A stretch of DNA of 17,811 bases from CAZTZL01 sp964617625 (GCA_964617625.1 CAZTZL010000054.1:1-17811), one strand, 5' to 3'. Shown: positions 7,931 through 16,103, numbered from the stretch's first letter. The notes: generated from the sequence alone by a model not told the origin. Numbers and translations: made by a program.

Positions 7931-7959
7931 AATTTAAATAAATGAGAACCCAATGTCAA
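7931..7959 (-). promoter_or_regulatory. Candidate proximal promoter of rex-hydrogenase operon
   Basis: On the minus strand TTGACA (7959-7954) is followed after 17 bp by TAAATT (7936-7931), 4 of 6 matches in the -10 box. It is close to the rex ribosome-binding site, which would leave only a very short leader, so it may be less used than the repeat-borne promoter at 8134-8162. Confidence 0.4.
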
Positions 7960-7966
7960 TGTTTTT

Positions 7967-7984
7967 TTGTGAATATTTTCACTT
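7967..7984. promoter_or_regulatory. Rex box upstream of rex
   Basis: TTGTGAATATTTTCACTT matches the Rex consensus TTGTGAA-N4-TTCACAA at 12 of 14 specified positions; only the last two bases differ. It lies upstream of rex, 7 bp from the proximal -35 box and downstream of the repeat-borne promoter, so bound Rex could block either. This fits the common autoregulation of rex genes. Confidence 0.65.
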
Positions 7985-8112
7985 TATACGACATTCTCTC
8001 ACATAACCCCCATTGTCATTATTATCAATATGAACGATCCAGCCTCAATTTTCTGGATGAAGAAGGATTCCGCTCTGTTCCGGATGAATTGACGGCAAAT
8101 AGATGTGATAGA

Positions 8113-8187
8113 GGCGGTTCGGAATATCGATTCATGATACAAAAAACTGAGGACGATGTCAAGACAAATTAGTGAGGCGGAAAATGA
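8113..8187 (-). repeat. Dispersed promoter repeat, copy 1 (upstream of rex)
   Basis: First of four copies of an intergenic repeat. On the minus strand it carries TTGACA (8162-8157), a 17-bp spacer and TATCAT (8139-8134), pointing at rex with a leader of about 210 nt. The core differs from the other copies at only a few positions, one of them in the spacer. The GC-rich hairpin that accompanies three other copies is degraded or absent here. A Rex box lies between this promoter and rex. Confidence 0.7.
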
Positions 8188-8252
8188 AGGTAATGATTTA
8201 TAAAACGCACGTGTTTTTTATCCGGGTGCAGCATTTTGTTATAGAATGATTC

Positions 8253-8654
8253 TCAACTTTTGTACAAAATGATAGGAACGTTTTTCGCAAACTTAATGAA
8301 ATCCTTGTCTTCAGTAAAAATTGGCATATCATAATTATGAGAAAGCGCACATATCAAGAAGTCAGTATTTGATCCTTGAATTCCATTTTTCCGGTTTATA
8401 TTAAAAAAATCTGCGGCACATTCATAATCTTGTGCTTTGATATGTAAATCAGGAAAGGCCGATAAGCAGGATCTTAAAGTATTGAATTGTTTTTTAGATC
8501 GTATACCTGATAATAATTCCTGTCGTATTGGACCTATCATTTGTACCTGCTGATTAAGTATTAAATTTTTAAATTCCTGAACAATATTCAATTGGTTGTC
8601 AACATTTCGCCTTAAAGCCAATGACCAAATACAGGTATCAACAATTATTTTCAT
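8253..8654 (-). CDS. vapC: VapC-like PIN-domain ribonuclease toxin
   Basis: 133 aa, normal length for a single PIN domain. The acidic metal-binding residues are in place: Asp6 in IIVDTCIW, Glu46 in PIRQELLSG, Asp98 in SNTDFLICA and Asp116 or 118 in FTEDKDF. Family members cleave specific RNAs when released from the antitoxin. The ATG overlaps the antitoxin stop by 4 nt (ATGA), the usual VapBC layout. It is followed by the dispersed repeat upstream of rex and probably marks the edge of an accessory region. Confidence 0.9.
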   Translation of the reverse strand: MKIIVDTCIWSLALRRNVDNQLNIVQEFKNLILNQQVQMIGPIRQELLSGIRSKKQFNTLRSCLSAFPDLHIKAQDYECAADFFNINRKNGIQGSNTDFLICALSHNYDMPIFTEDKDFIKFAKNVPIILYKS

Positions 8655-8851
8655 TTTTTACTTCTTTGATTTTTATAGTCATACTCTTTATCATATTCAA
8701 TTTTACCGAACTGACTTATTATTTCAGCCTGTTTATGTTTTTGTATATATTCCTGCAGGGCTACAGTGACTGCGGCTTTTTTCGTTTTATGATGGCCAAC
8801 AATCTTTGCTTCTTCAATAAGTGAATCATCTAGCGCTAAATTTGTTGTCAT
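8651..8851 (-). CDS. vapB: VapB-like antitoxin
   Basis: 66 aa. The N-terminal half (TTNLALDDSLIEEAKIVG followed by KTKKAAVTVALQEYI) is the ribbon-helix-helix-like pattern of the VapB/DUF2191 antitoxin family. The charged C-terminus (FGKIEYDKEYDYKNQRSKK) would wrap the toxin. GGAG lies 7 nt before the ATG. Directly upstream is an inverted repeat within the promoter, as expected for conditional autoregulation by the VapBC complex. Confidence 0.87.
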   Translation of the reverse strand: MTTNLALDDSLIEEAKIVGHHKTKKAAVTVALQEYIQKHKQAEIISQFGKIEYDKEYDYKNQRSKK

Positions 8852-8881
8852 TGGATGTCTCCTTAATAAAACATGTGTAAT

Positions 8882-8910
8882 AATTTACACAACAAATTGT
8901 GTTAAATCAA
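8882..8910 (-). promoter_or_regulatory. vapBC promoter with inverted-repeat operator
   Basis: Minus-strand TTGATT (8910-8905), 17-bp spacer, TAAATT (8887-8882). The spacer contains the inverted repeat ACACAA-N4-TTGTGT at 8887-8902, which also touches the -10 box. This is a natural site for the antitoxin. The half-sites face the opposite way from a Rex box, so Rex is not the likely ligand. Confidence 0.55.
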
Positions 8911-9250
8911 GGGCATTTTCTGATCACCCGGGTGACCATGTTACCATCGTGTATTATCAATGTGCGGCATAGTCTTTAGACCATGTATACATATTTTGAA
9001 ACACACTACCCAAAGCTTGTCCCTGACTCGATCAAGGACGCTGCTATTATTATTTGATCGCCCAGGCTGTTCCCAATCCTGGGTGCATGATTGCGGGGCC
9101 TCTTTGCCAAAGGCGGATCGGTGATGCCCCATAGCGGACTGTGAAGTCCACTGATTTTACACCTCGGGTACGGATACCCGAGGCGATCAAAGACTATCCG
9201 GGACGGTCCACGGCAAAAGTCCGGCCGTTTCGGATACAGGGAATCGGATT
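8911..9250. other. Intergenic region with several palindromes, no gene seen
   Basis: Between the receptor stop and the vapBC promoter. It contains TCACCCGGGTGA near 8922-8933, a degenerate inverted-orientation REP-like element at 9059-9085, and a perfect 9-bp hairpin (CCTCGGGTA-cgga-TACCCGAGG) at 9162-9183. None is followed by a T-run. The short reading frames here show no protein-like features. Confidence 0.5.
9162..9183. terminator. Hairpin downstream of the receptor gene
   Basis: Perfect 9-bp stem with a 4-nt loop about 70 nt after the stop of the receptor gene. Without a U-run it is more likely an mRNA 3'-end stabiliser or REP-like element than a classic intrinsic terminator. Confidence 0.4.
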
Positions 9251-11617
9251 TTAAAACTCAAAACTGAAACCGCCGACAACAAAAAATCCGGTTTGATAAT
9301 AAAAGTCCGTCTTGTTCTGTGCACGGTTCCAGTAACAGCCGCGGACGTTCTTGCGGTCATATACATTCTCGATCGAAATGTACTGAACCACGGTACATTT
9401 TTTGTGATAATTCCGATGGTCCGCACGCAGGTCAAGGCGATGGTAGGCAGGAAAGCGTTTTTCATTGATTCGATTGAGGTCAAGCAGGCCTTCATTGGCT
9501 GCCATAGAGGCTTCCCTGTCAAAGGGGGTGTAAGGAACCCCTCCCGCATAGCGCCATTTCAGGCTGAATTCCCAATTGTTGTTTTTCCGGTATCCCGCGA
9601 CCAGGTTGAACACATGCCGGTTGTCAAAGGCGCCGTTTCGATAGATATTATCCAGAGCTTTATTTTGGATGACTGAATAGGAATAGGACACGAGCCCGTA
9701 AACCCGGTCGGACATTTTTTTCTGAATCATGAGTTCAAACCCGTTTGCCCGGCCCTCGCCGCGGCTCACCAGTTTTTGTGAAAACAGATTGCTTCCATAA
9801 TCCGCCCCGGTGTTGGCCAGGGAAATCATTTCATACCCGCTGTCAGCCGACACAGGATAATTGGCATAGTTTTTCCGATAGACTTCGAGGGTCAGGCGGG
9901 TGCCGGCAGCCAGCAAATAATTCATCCCCGCGATGAAGTGGTCGCATTGGATGTCTTTGAGATTCCGCTTGTTCGAGGGATCGCTGGTAATGAAAACGAA
10001 TTCCGGGTCCTGAAAATACCTGCCGACACCGGCATGAAGGTCGAGCCGTTCGGTCGCGTCAAACGCGATGTTGAACCGCGGGCTGAAATGGTTCACGCCT
10101 AACAGATTGAAACCATCATACCGGCCGCCGAGATTGTAAACGAACCGGTTAAAGATTCTGTGTTTGAAATTGATGTACGCTCCCTGCTTTGGCGTGATTC
10201 CCTGACGGATGTGGACTTTGAGCGGTGCGGGTATTTGTCCGAATGCGTCCTGTTGAACGGGCAGGTATTGGATGTTGTGGTCAAATTGGTTGAATTTGTA
10301 ATGCCCTCCGAATGAAAGCGCGCTGTTGCCGCCGATCTGCCAGTTGGCATCTAACTTGACCGTTGAGATATTTTCGGTCGAGATGTTGTCGTACAGGCCG
10401 GTATCAGAGACGCTCTTCTTGTTGTTCAAGCTGCCGTGAATGTTTTCGGCGGATATTCCTATCGCGTTGACGTCGGTGAAGAACCGGTTGTAGTTATGGG
10501 ACAGGTTGAAGTTGGTGTAAACATTTTTCGACCAAAACGACCGCCAATTGATTCCCGCGGTGAACTGCCGGGATTTAAAATTAATGTCCTGATAATCCAC
10601 CGTATCCGCACAGCCGACCGGAAAGTCGTCCGCCCTAATTTCATATCCGATGTGGATCCGGTCGTCGCCGCCGAGCCACAGCAGCGACAACTGATTCCGC
10701 TTGTCCAAGTCATAGACGACTTTGCCCTGGGTGTTGGAATAGATCGGCGTGCCGCCGTAATTCAAAACCTTCTGCAGAAAATCCAGAAAACTGCGGTGAA
10801 TTCCTATCAGAAACGATCCTTTCCCGTTCCCCAGCGGTCCTTCCAGGTACCCGCCCGCGCCTGCAAAACCCAGATCGATTTTACCGTTCCAGCCGTAACG
10901 GTTGCCTTCGCGCAGCCGGATGTCCATGGCACCCGAAGCCTTGCCTCCGTATTCGGAAGTAAACCCGCCGGCCATGAACGTCATGTTTTCCACAAATTCC
11001 GTATTGATCATGCTGACCGGTCCCCCTGTAGCGCCCTGCGTACCAAAGTGATTGGGATTGGGAATTTCTATGTAATCTATTACAAAAAGCACTTCCGTAG
11101 GACTTCCTCCCCGGATCACCAGGTCATTCCGGTCGTCGGCGGTTGGATTCACACCCGGCAGATTCTGAAGCATGCGGCTGACATCTTCGCGGGCGCCGGG
11201 AGCCCGCCGGATTTCTTCATAATTCAGGGATTGTGCACTGACCGGTTCCTCTCCGGATGTTTCAAAATATCCGGCATAAACCGTAACCGCCTCGCCCTGC
11301 AGCACTTCCGTGGTCATTTCCGCATTCACGAAAACCGTTTTGTTCGATTTCACAAAAACATCAGGAATGGTTTTCTTTTCAAATCCGATATACAAAACAT
11401 TCAGGGTATATCCGCCCACCGGAACATCCCCGATCAGGTAATTGCCCGACGAATCGGTGGCAGCTCCGTAATCGGTATCCTGAACCATGACGTTCACACC
11501 CGTCAGGGGTTGAAGAGTCTCCTTATCGATGATTCTGCCCCGCAGGGTTCCGGTTTGGGCCTGAGCCAGAGTAAGACTGATTAATACAGCGCCAAAAATG
11601 GAAAAACAACGACTCAT
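9251..11617 (-). CDS. TonB-dependent outer-membrane receptor with N-terminal carboxypeptidase-regulatory-like domain
   Basis: 788 aa. Signal peptide MSRCFSIFGAVLISLTLAQA, likely cut after AQA. Next comes a CarboxypepD_reg-like beta-sandwich (GTLRGRIIDKETLQPLTGVNVMV ... VPVGGYTL; about residues 22-105) and a TonB-box-like GEAVTVYAG. The plug domain follows with VSRMLQNLPGVNP, LVIRGGSPTEVLFVIDYIEI and GGFTSEYGGKASGAMDIRL. The long C-terminal beta-barrel ends in aromatic FSFEF, as outer-membrane proteins do. Start at 11617 is set by GGAGG 8 nt upstream. The substrate cannot be told; no SusD-like partner is adjacent. The preceding gene is a LytTR-type regulator and is the obvious candidate to control it. 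Confidence 0.92.
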   Translation of the reverse strand: MSRCFSIFGAVLISLTLAQAQTGTLRGRIIDKETLQPLTGVNVMVQDTDYGAATDSSGNYLIGDVPVGGYTLNVLYIGFEKKTIPDVFVKSNKTVFVNAEMTTEVLQGEAVTVYAGYFETSGEEPVSAQSLNYEEIRRAPGAREDVSRMLQNLPGVNPTADDRNDLVIRGGSPTEVLFVIDYIEIPNPNHFGTQGATGGPVSMINTEFVENMTFMAGGFTSEYGGKASGAMDIRLREGNRYGWNGKIDLGFAGAGGYLEGPLGNGKGSFLIGIHRSFLDFLQKVLNYGGTPIYSNTQGKVVYDLDKRNQLSLLWLGGDDRIHIGYEIRADDFPVGCADTVDYQDINFKSRQFTAGINWRSFWSKNVYTNFNLSHNYNRFFTDVNAIGISAENIHGSLNNKKSVSDTGLYDNISTENISTVKLDANWQIGGNSALSFGGHYKFNQFDHNIQYLPVQQDAFGQIPAPLKVHIRQGITPKQGAYINFKHRIFNRFVYNLGGRYDGFNLLGVNHFSPRFNIAFDATERLDLHAGVGRYFQDPEFVFITSDPSNKRNLKDIQCDHFIAGMNYLLAAGTRLTLEVYRKNYANYPVSADSGYEMISLANTGADYGSNLFSQKLVSRGEGRANGFELMIQKKMSDRVYGLVSYSYSVIQNKALDNIYRNGAFDNRHVFNLVAGYRKNNNWEFSLKWRYAGGVPYTPFDREASMAANEGLLDLNRINEKRFPAYHRLDLRADHRNYHKKCTVVQYISIENVYDRKNVRGCYWNRAQNKTDFYYQTGFFVVGGFSFEF

Positions 11618-11660
11618 AAAAAATACCTCCACAATCGGGTTCAACATTTGGATTGAAAAT

Positions 11661-11677
11661 GATCGATATTATCGATC
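11661..11677. promoter_or_regulatory. 17-bp palindrome upstream of receptor gene
   Basis: GATCGATATTATCGATC is a perfect palindrome around a central base. It covers the candidate -10 box of the receptor promoter and lies 44 bp before the start codon, a good position for an operator. It does not resemble the direct repeats usually reported for LytTR proteins. Confidence 0.5.
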
Positions 11678-11694
11678 CGGAAAATATAATTCAA
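11666..11694 (-). promoter_or_regulatory. Candidate promoter of the receptor gene
   Basis: Minus-strand TTGAAT (11694-11689), 17-bp spacer, TAATAT (11671-11666). Both boxes are 4 of 6, so the match is modest. The embedded palindrome and the distance to the start codon add weight. Confidence 0.4.
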
Positions 11695-11755
11695 TTGTGG
11701 AGTACAGGAAAAGGCAATTGGGTTGAATGGCAAATTTTTGGGACGAAATGCAGGA

Positions 11756-12655
11756 TTATTTGATGGTCATCTGTCTGATGGAACGCTTGAACTGCTTTAA
11801 ATAACTTCGGGAGACCGGCACTTGAAGGTTGGTGTCCCTGACCGTAACGCGGTACCCCTGAGAATCGCCTGATACTTTTTGTATGTTCAGGAGGTTCATG
11901 AGATAGGCGCGATGACACCGCATGATAAACGCATTCCGTGCGAGGTGATGATCGATGCGTTTGATGGTGTTCCGCAGGAGATGCTTTTTGACCCGGTTGT
12001 TTTCATGGGTAAAAACCTCGATGTAATTCCCCGCAGATTTGATGAACAGCAATCGTGAAGAAGGAATCTGAAGCGTTTCTTTTCTGTTTTCCGAGGTCAG
12101 AGTCAGGGATTGTTCCGGGAAAGGAAATTCTGTTTTCTGTTTTTGAGCGTTTCCCAGGTCCTGATTGATGGCCTGCGCGTTTCGAATGTTTTTTTTCAGG
12201 GACCAGTATTGACCCATCATGAAAAGATAGACCACGGGAAACAATCCAATGGCCGTTGTGCAGAATTGAAAATCGATGACATCCTTGAATAAGGAATTGA
12301 CCGGATACAAGGCATGATGATAGAATGCGTTCCCCAGCCCGATGAGGATCAGCAAGCCGGATATATAGAGGATGACATGTTTAAGCTTGATTCGATCCTG
12401 GAAAAACAATTTCGGAAAGAGTTTGGGAATGAGTGCGTTATAAATAAAAACGGCAAGAAAGGTAATCAAACCGTAACCGAAATTAACAGCGAGAGTGACG
12501 GTTATGGATTCCGTTATTCCCTCGGTTTCAAAAGGTTTGAAAATGGTTAAAAAAAGAAAGATGAATAATCCGATGCCCGCGGATTCCTTGAAGATGGATT
12601 TAAGATCATATTCAAAAGAAGAGGGTTGATTTAATATGTCGCCAAGGCGTTTCAT
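11756..12655 (-). CDS. Membrane-anchored LytTR-type transcriptional regulator
   Basis: 299 aa. Four predicted membrane helices (about 22-40, 50-75, 92-111 and 130-148) are followed by a polar linker and a C-terminal LytTR DNA-binding domain (about 195-295). The family hallmark MRCHRAYLMNL is at about 242-252, with LLFIKSAGNYIEVFT before it and VPVSRSYLKQF after it. There is no response-regulator receiver domain, so this is a one-component, membrane-bound type. I chose the ATG at 12655 because the longer frame upstream only translates the dispersed repeat. The Shine-Dalgarno is weak (GGAAA). It precedes the TonB-dependent receptor by about 140 bp and probably regulates it. Confidence 0.85.
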   Translation of the reverse strand: MKRLGDILNQPSSFEYDLKSIFKESAGIGLFIFLFLTIFKPFETEGITESITVTLAVNFGYGLITFLAVFIYNALIPKLFPKLFFQDRIKLKHVILYISGLLILIGLGNAFYHHALYPVNSLFKDVIDFQFCTTAIGLFPVVYLFMMGQYWSLKKNIRNAQAINQDLGNAQKQKTEFPFPEQSLTLTSENRKETLQIPSSRLLFIKSAGNYIEVFTHENNRVKKHLLRNTIKRIDHHLARNAFIMRCHRAYLMNLLNIQKVSGDSQGYRVTVRDTNLQVPVSRSYLKQFKRSIRQMTIK

Positions 12656-12701
12656 ATGGATTTCCGTATTCTGGTTATCAGCTAAAGCCGGGCAAACCGG
12701 A

Positions 12702-12775
12702 GAAGCGGTTCGGAATATCGGTTTATGATACAAAAAACTGAAGACGATGTCAAGACAAATTAGTGAAGCGGAATG
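12702..12775 (-). repeat. Dispersed promoter repeat, copy 2 (upstream of LytTR gene)
   Basis: Minus-strand TTGACA (12753-12748), 17-bp spacer, TATCAT (12730-12725). Predicted start near 12718 gives a leader of about 63 nt before the LytTR gene. The repeat sits between the lipoprotein gene stop and the LytTR start, next to the hairpin at 12805-12828. Confidence 0.75.
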
Positions 12776-12804
12776 AAAATAATTATGAATGATTTTAAGA
12801 ACTG

Positions 12805-12828
12805 CGCCCAGGATGAATATCCCGGGCG
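12805..12828. repeat. REP-like hairpin after lipoprotein copy A
   Basis: CGCCCAGGAT-gaat-ATCCCGGGCG forms a 10-bp stem (one G-T type pair) with a 4-nt loop, 8 nt after the lipoprotein stop codon. It belongs to a small family of similar extragenic palindromes in this window and may end or stabilise transcripts. Confidence 0.65.
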
Positions 12829-12836
12829 GTCGAGTA

Positions 12837-14246
12837 TCACTCTTTTCCCACCGTAATGGCAACTAAAAACGGTCCCGCTTCAATAAGATCCGAAATAAAG
12901 TCGATCGTGCTTATTTCCACTTCCGGCAATGGATTCTCCCACGTGTAATTGATCAGGTGGGTCATAAGGCCCATGCTGCGAGTGGCGGGATTTGAACCTC
13001 GCCATACGACCACCGCCTCTGAAAGCTGTCCTCCATCCGGTTTAACCCACCAATCCAATATGTTCTGTCCATAAAGAATCGGGGCGGTTCTTGTCTGTCC
13101 ATCCGCATAATGGATGACGTATTCCCCTAACTTCGCTCCATCAACCGTACTCCAAAAACAGGCCTGAAGGAAATGGAGCCGCCGTCCAGTGCGATTTACC
13201 GCTATACCTTTCACGGCTTCAGGAAAAACAACGCCTGTAACCTCCAGCGATTTGCTTGCTGCAAGTTGAACGATTCCTCGCACATCAAATGTTACACCTC
13301 CGAATACTTGAACACCTTTAGGCACATCTCGCAGATCATGACCGGCGTGGCAAAACCAATTATCGTCGAGAGAGGCATTGTACTGTTGGGAAAGATCCAC
13401 CAGATCGGGGCTTGCCTGCGAACTCCGTGGCACGATGGGACAGAATCTGTCAATCCGGGCCATGCTGAATCCTTCATAGACCGGCTTGTTGGGCTCGATC
13501 GTCAGGGCAATCAGAAACGGGGCTGATTCGGTCATCGTTGAAACAAAGTCGATTGTCTTTATCTCCTCATTGGGCAGCGGATTGTTGGCCGTGTACCTGT
13601 AGAGTTGGATATTGTAACTTGGCTTGTGCGAAGCGTCGTCCTCGCCAGTCCAAGCGATGTCAGCATCCGTAGGGATGGGATCGCCCTTCTGAACCCACAG
13701 GTCCTTTACGTGTCGCTGATATATGATTGGGATAATCCTGGTCTGGCCATTTGCATAATGGAGAACGTACTCTCCGATCTTTGCATCTTCTTCAGCGCGC
13801 CAGGCTGTGCCCTGGAGAAAATGCAGTTTTCTCCCTTTGTAGTTGATCCTGATTCCCTTGACAGCCTGAGGAAAATCGATCCCCGTTTCCTCGCTCGTTC
13901 GTTCACCTGCAAGCTGGATGAGTCCACGAACATCAAAAGCTGCTTCAGCGAATACCTGGACTCCTCTGGGTAAGAGCGATAAGATAGCCCCCGGCTTTCC
14001 CAACCAATCTTCGTCCAGAGCGGTGGTATAGTAATCCGTCAAATCGATCAAATCCTGATTAGCCTGCCGGCTCCTTTTTGGAATGCTGGTCTTTTTATCC
14101 ATACTATCTTTCCTTGTATAATTTGATAGAATTATTTTATTGAACTGACCATTTTCATGAGGACTATTTTCTATTAATGATTTTTGAGAAGAACAATATA
14201 AAGTAAAAACGATAAATAGTAAAATTAGAAAACCTTTGATCTTCAT
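12837..14246 (-). CDS. Putative lipoprotein with two copies of an unknown beta-rich domain, copy A
   Basis: 469 aa, function not recognised. The N-terminus MKIKGFLILLFIVFTLYC looks like a lipoprotein signal with Cys18, though Tyr at -1 departs from the usual lipobox. After a Ser/Asn/Lys-rich linker come two homologous domains (about 58-252 and 272-468). Both share FDVRGxxQLA, FPxAVKGI, GRxLHFLQ, KxGEYVxHYAxGQTR and NPLPxxEIxTIDF. Similar domains occur, as I recall, in planctomycete and verrucomicrobial extracellular or kinase-linked proteins; they look like beta-sandwiches, perhaps ligand-binding. The start is set by AGGGA upstream of the ATG at 14246. The promoter repeat at 14462-14490 points at this copy. 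Confidence 0.75.
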   Translation of the reverse strand: MKIKGFLILLFIVFTLYCSSQKSLIENSPHENGQFNKIILSNYTRKDSMDKKTSIPKRSRQANQDLIDLTDYYTTALDEDWLGKPGAILSLLPRGVQVFAEAAFDVRGLIQLAGERTSEETGIDFPQAVKGIRINYKGRKLHFLQGTAWRAEEDAKIGEYVLHYANGQTRIIPIIYQRHVKDLWVQKGDPIPTDADIAWTGEDDASHKPSYNIQLYRYTANNPLPNEEIKTIDFVSTMTESAPFLIALTIEPNKPVYEGFSMARIDRFCPIVPRSSQASPDLVDLSQQYNASLDDNWFCHAGHDLRDVPKGVQVFGGVTFDVRGIVQLAASKSLEVTGVVFPEAVKGIAVNRTGRRLHFLQACFWSTVDGAKLGEYVIHYADGQTRTAPILYGQNILDWWVKPDGGQLSEAVVVWRGSNPATRSMGLMTHLINYTWENPLPEVEISTIDFISDLIEAGPFLVAITVGKE

Positions 14247-14366
14247 GATTTTTCCCTGACAATATATGCCCAACCTAATATTACCTGCCAAACCATCAAA
14301 ACATATTCCCCATTCAGAATTTTATATCTTTTCAAAGTTTTTGAACAATGAGCTGATGTGTGTTTC

Positions 14367-14415
14367 CGGGATAGATATCCCGCTTATCCTGCGCCCGGGA
14401 TGAATATCCTGGGCG
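14367..14415. repeat. Pair of REP-like hairpins upstream of copy A
   Basis: Two adjacent stems: CGGGAT-agat-ATCCCG (14367-14382) and CGCCCGGGAT-gaat-ATCCTGGGCG (14392-14415). The same pair lies at 16104-16152 in the second unit. The region 14247-14573 holds only these elements, the promoter repeat and the hairpin at 14542-14565; no gene is seen. Confidence 0.65.
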
Positions 14416-14438
14416 ATCTAAAAGCCGGGCAAACCATA

Positions 14439-14512
14439 GAAGCGGTTCGGAATATCGATTCATGATACAAAAAACTGAAGACGATGTCAAGACAAATTAG
14501 TGAAGCGGAATG
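14439..14512 (-). repeat. Dispersed promoter repeat, copy 3 (upstream of lipoprotein copy A)
   Basis: Minus-strand TTGACA (14490-14485), 17-bp spacer, TATCAT (14467-14462); leader of about 209 nt to the ATG at 14246. It lies at the junction of the two 1737-bp units. Confidence 0.75.
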
Positions 14513-14541
14513 AAAATAATTATGAATGATTTTAAGAACTG

Positions 14542-14565
14542 CGCCCAGGATGAATATCCCGGGCG
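14542..14565. repeat. REP-like hairpin after lipoprotein copy B
   Basis: Same stem-loop as at 12805-12828, 8 nt after the stop codon of the second lipoprotein copy. Confidence 0.65.
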
Positions 14566-14573
14566 GTCGAGTA

Positions 14574-15983
14574 TCACTCTTTTCCCACCGTAATGGCAAC
14601 TAAAAACGGTCCCGCTTCAATAAGATCCGAAATAAAGTCGATCGTGCTTATTTCCACTTCCGGCAATGGATTCTCCCACGTGTAATTGATCAGGTGGGTC
14701 ATAAGGCCCATGCTGCGAGTGGCGGGATTTGAACCTCGCCATACGACCACCGCCTCTGAAAGCTGTCCTCCATCCGGTTTAACCCACCAATCCAATATGT
14801 TCTGTCCATAAAGAATCGGGGCGGTTCTTGTCTGTCCATCCGCATAATGGATGACGTATTCCCCTAACTTCGCTCCATCAACCGTACTCCAAAAACAGGC
14901 CTGAAGGAAATGGAGCCGCCGTCCAGTGCGATTTACCGCTATACCTTTCACGGCTTCAGGAAAAACAACGCCTGTAACCTCCAGCGATTTGCTTGCTGCA
15001 AGTTGAACGATTCCTCGCACATCAAATGTTACACCTCCGAATACTTGAACACCTTTAGGCACATCTCGCAGATCATGACCGGCGTGGCAAAACCAATTAT
15101 CGTCGAGAGAGGCATTGTACTGTTGGGAAAGATCCACCAGATCGGGGCTTGCCTGCGAACTCCGTGGCACGATGGGACAGAATCTGTCAATCCGGGCCAT
15201 GCTGAATCCTTCATAGACCGGCTTGTTGGGCTCGATCGTCAGGGCAATCAGAAACGGGGCTGATTCGGTCATCGTTGAAACAAAGTCGATTGTCTTTATC
15301 TCCTCATTGGGCAGCGGATTGTTGGCCGTGTACCTGTAGAGTTGGATATTGTAACTTGGCTTGTGCGAAGCGTCGTCCTCGCCAGTCCAAGCGATGTCAG
15401 CATCCGTAGGGATGGGATCGCCCTTCTGAACCCACAGGTCCTTTACGTGTCGCTGATATATGATTGGGATAATCCTGGTCTGGCCATTTGCATAATGGAG
15501 AACGTACTCTCCGATCTTTGCATCTTCTTCAGCGCGCCAGGCTGTGCCCTGGAGAAAATGCAGTTTTCTCCCTTTGTAGTTGATCCTGATTCCCTTGACA
15601 GCCTGAGGAAAATCGATCCCCGTTTCCTCGCTCGTTCGTTCACCTGCAAGCTGGATGAGTCCACGAACATCAAAAGCTGCTTCAGCGAATACCTGGACTC
15701 CTCTGGGTAAGAGCGATAAGATAGCCCCCGGCTTTCCCAACCAATCTTCGTCCAGAGCGGTGGTATAGTAATCCGTCAAATCGATCAAATCCTGATTAGC
15801 CTGCCGGCTCCTTTTTGGAATGCTGGTCTTTTTATCCATACTATCTTTCCTTGTATAATTTGATAGAATTATTTTATTGAACTGACCATTTTCATGAGGA
15901 CTATTTTCTATTAATGATTTTTGAGAAGAACAATATAAAGTAAAAACGATAAATAGTAAAATTAGAAAACCTTTGATCTTCAT
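14574..15983 (-). CDS. Putative lipoprotein with two copies of an unknown beta-rich domain, copy B
   Basis: 469 aa with the same amino-acid sequence as the copy at 12837-14246, including signal segment, Cys18 and both domains. The upstream 140 bp are also shared with copy A. Beyond 16155 the flanks differ: this copy lacks the promoter repeat that precedes copy A, so its own promoter is unclear. A weak candidate shared by both copies is TATAAA near 16058 with a poor -35 box. Full identity points to recent duplication or ongoing gene conversion; an assembly artefact is less likely because the flanking repeat copies differ. Confidence 0.75.
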   Translation of the reverse strand: MKIKGFLILLFIVFTLYCSSQKSLIENSPHENGQFNKIILSNYTRKDSMDKKTSIPKRSRQANQDLIDLTDYYTTALDEDWLGKPGAILSLLPRGVQVFAEAAFDVRGLIQLAGERTSEETGIDFPQAVKGIRINYKGRKLHFLQGTAWRAEEDAKIGEYVLHYANGQTRIIPIIYQRHVKDLWVQKGDPIPTDADIAWTGEDDASHKPSYNIQLYRYTANNPLPNEEIKTIDFVSTMTESAPFLIALTIEPNKPVYEGFSMARIDRFCPIVPRSSQASPDLVDLSQQYNASLDDNWFCHAGHDLRDVPKGVQVFGGVTFDVRGIVQLAASKSLEVTGVVFPEAVKGIAVNRTGRRLHFLQACFWSTVDGAKLGEYVIHYADGQTRTAPILYGQNILDWWVKPDGGQLSEAVVVWRGSNPATRSMGLMTHLINYTWENPLPEVEISTIDFISDLIEAGPFLVAITVGKE

Positions 15984-16103
15984 GATTTTTCCCTGACAAT
16001 ATATGCCCAACCTAATATTACCTGCCAAACCATCAAAACATATTCCCCATTCAGAATTTTATATCTTTTCAAAGTTTTTGAACAATGAGCTGATGTGTGT
16101 TTC

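Noticed and set aside
7942..8172. 76-aa plus-strand reading frame between rex and vapC
   Set aside because: It runs through the Rex box and the promoter repeat, has no ribosome-binding site, and its only conserved part is the repeat itself.
8887..8902. Rex site upstream of vapB
   Set aside because: Half-sites are arranged ACACAA-N4-TTGTGT, opposite to the TTGTG-N8-CACAA order of Rex; a VapB operator is the simpler reading.
10436..11584. 382-aa plus-strand open frame opposite the TonB receptor
   Set aside because: It is a shadow of the receptor coding strand: no ribosome-binding site, no recognisable domain, and the opposite strand has a complete receptor.
12656..12862. N-terminal extension of the LytTR protein to 368 aa
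   Set aside because: The first 69 residues translate the promoter repeat and hairpin; the same text appears at 14384-14599 ahead of no gene. The ATG at 12655 fits the domain layout.
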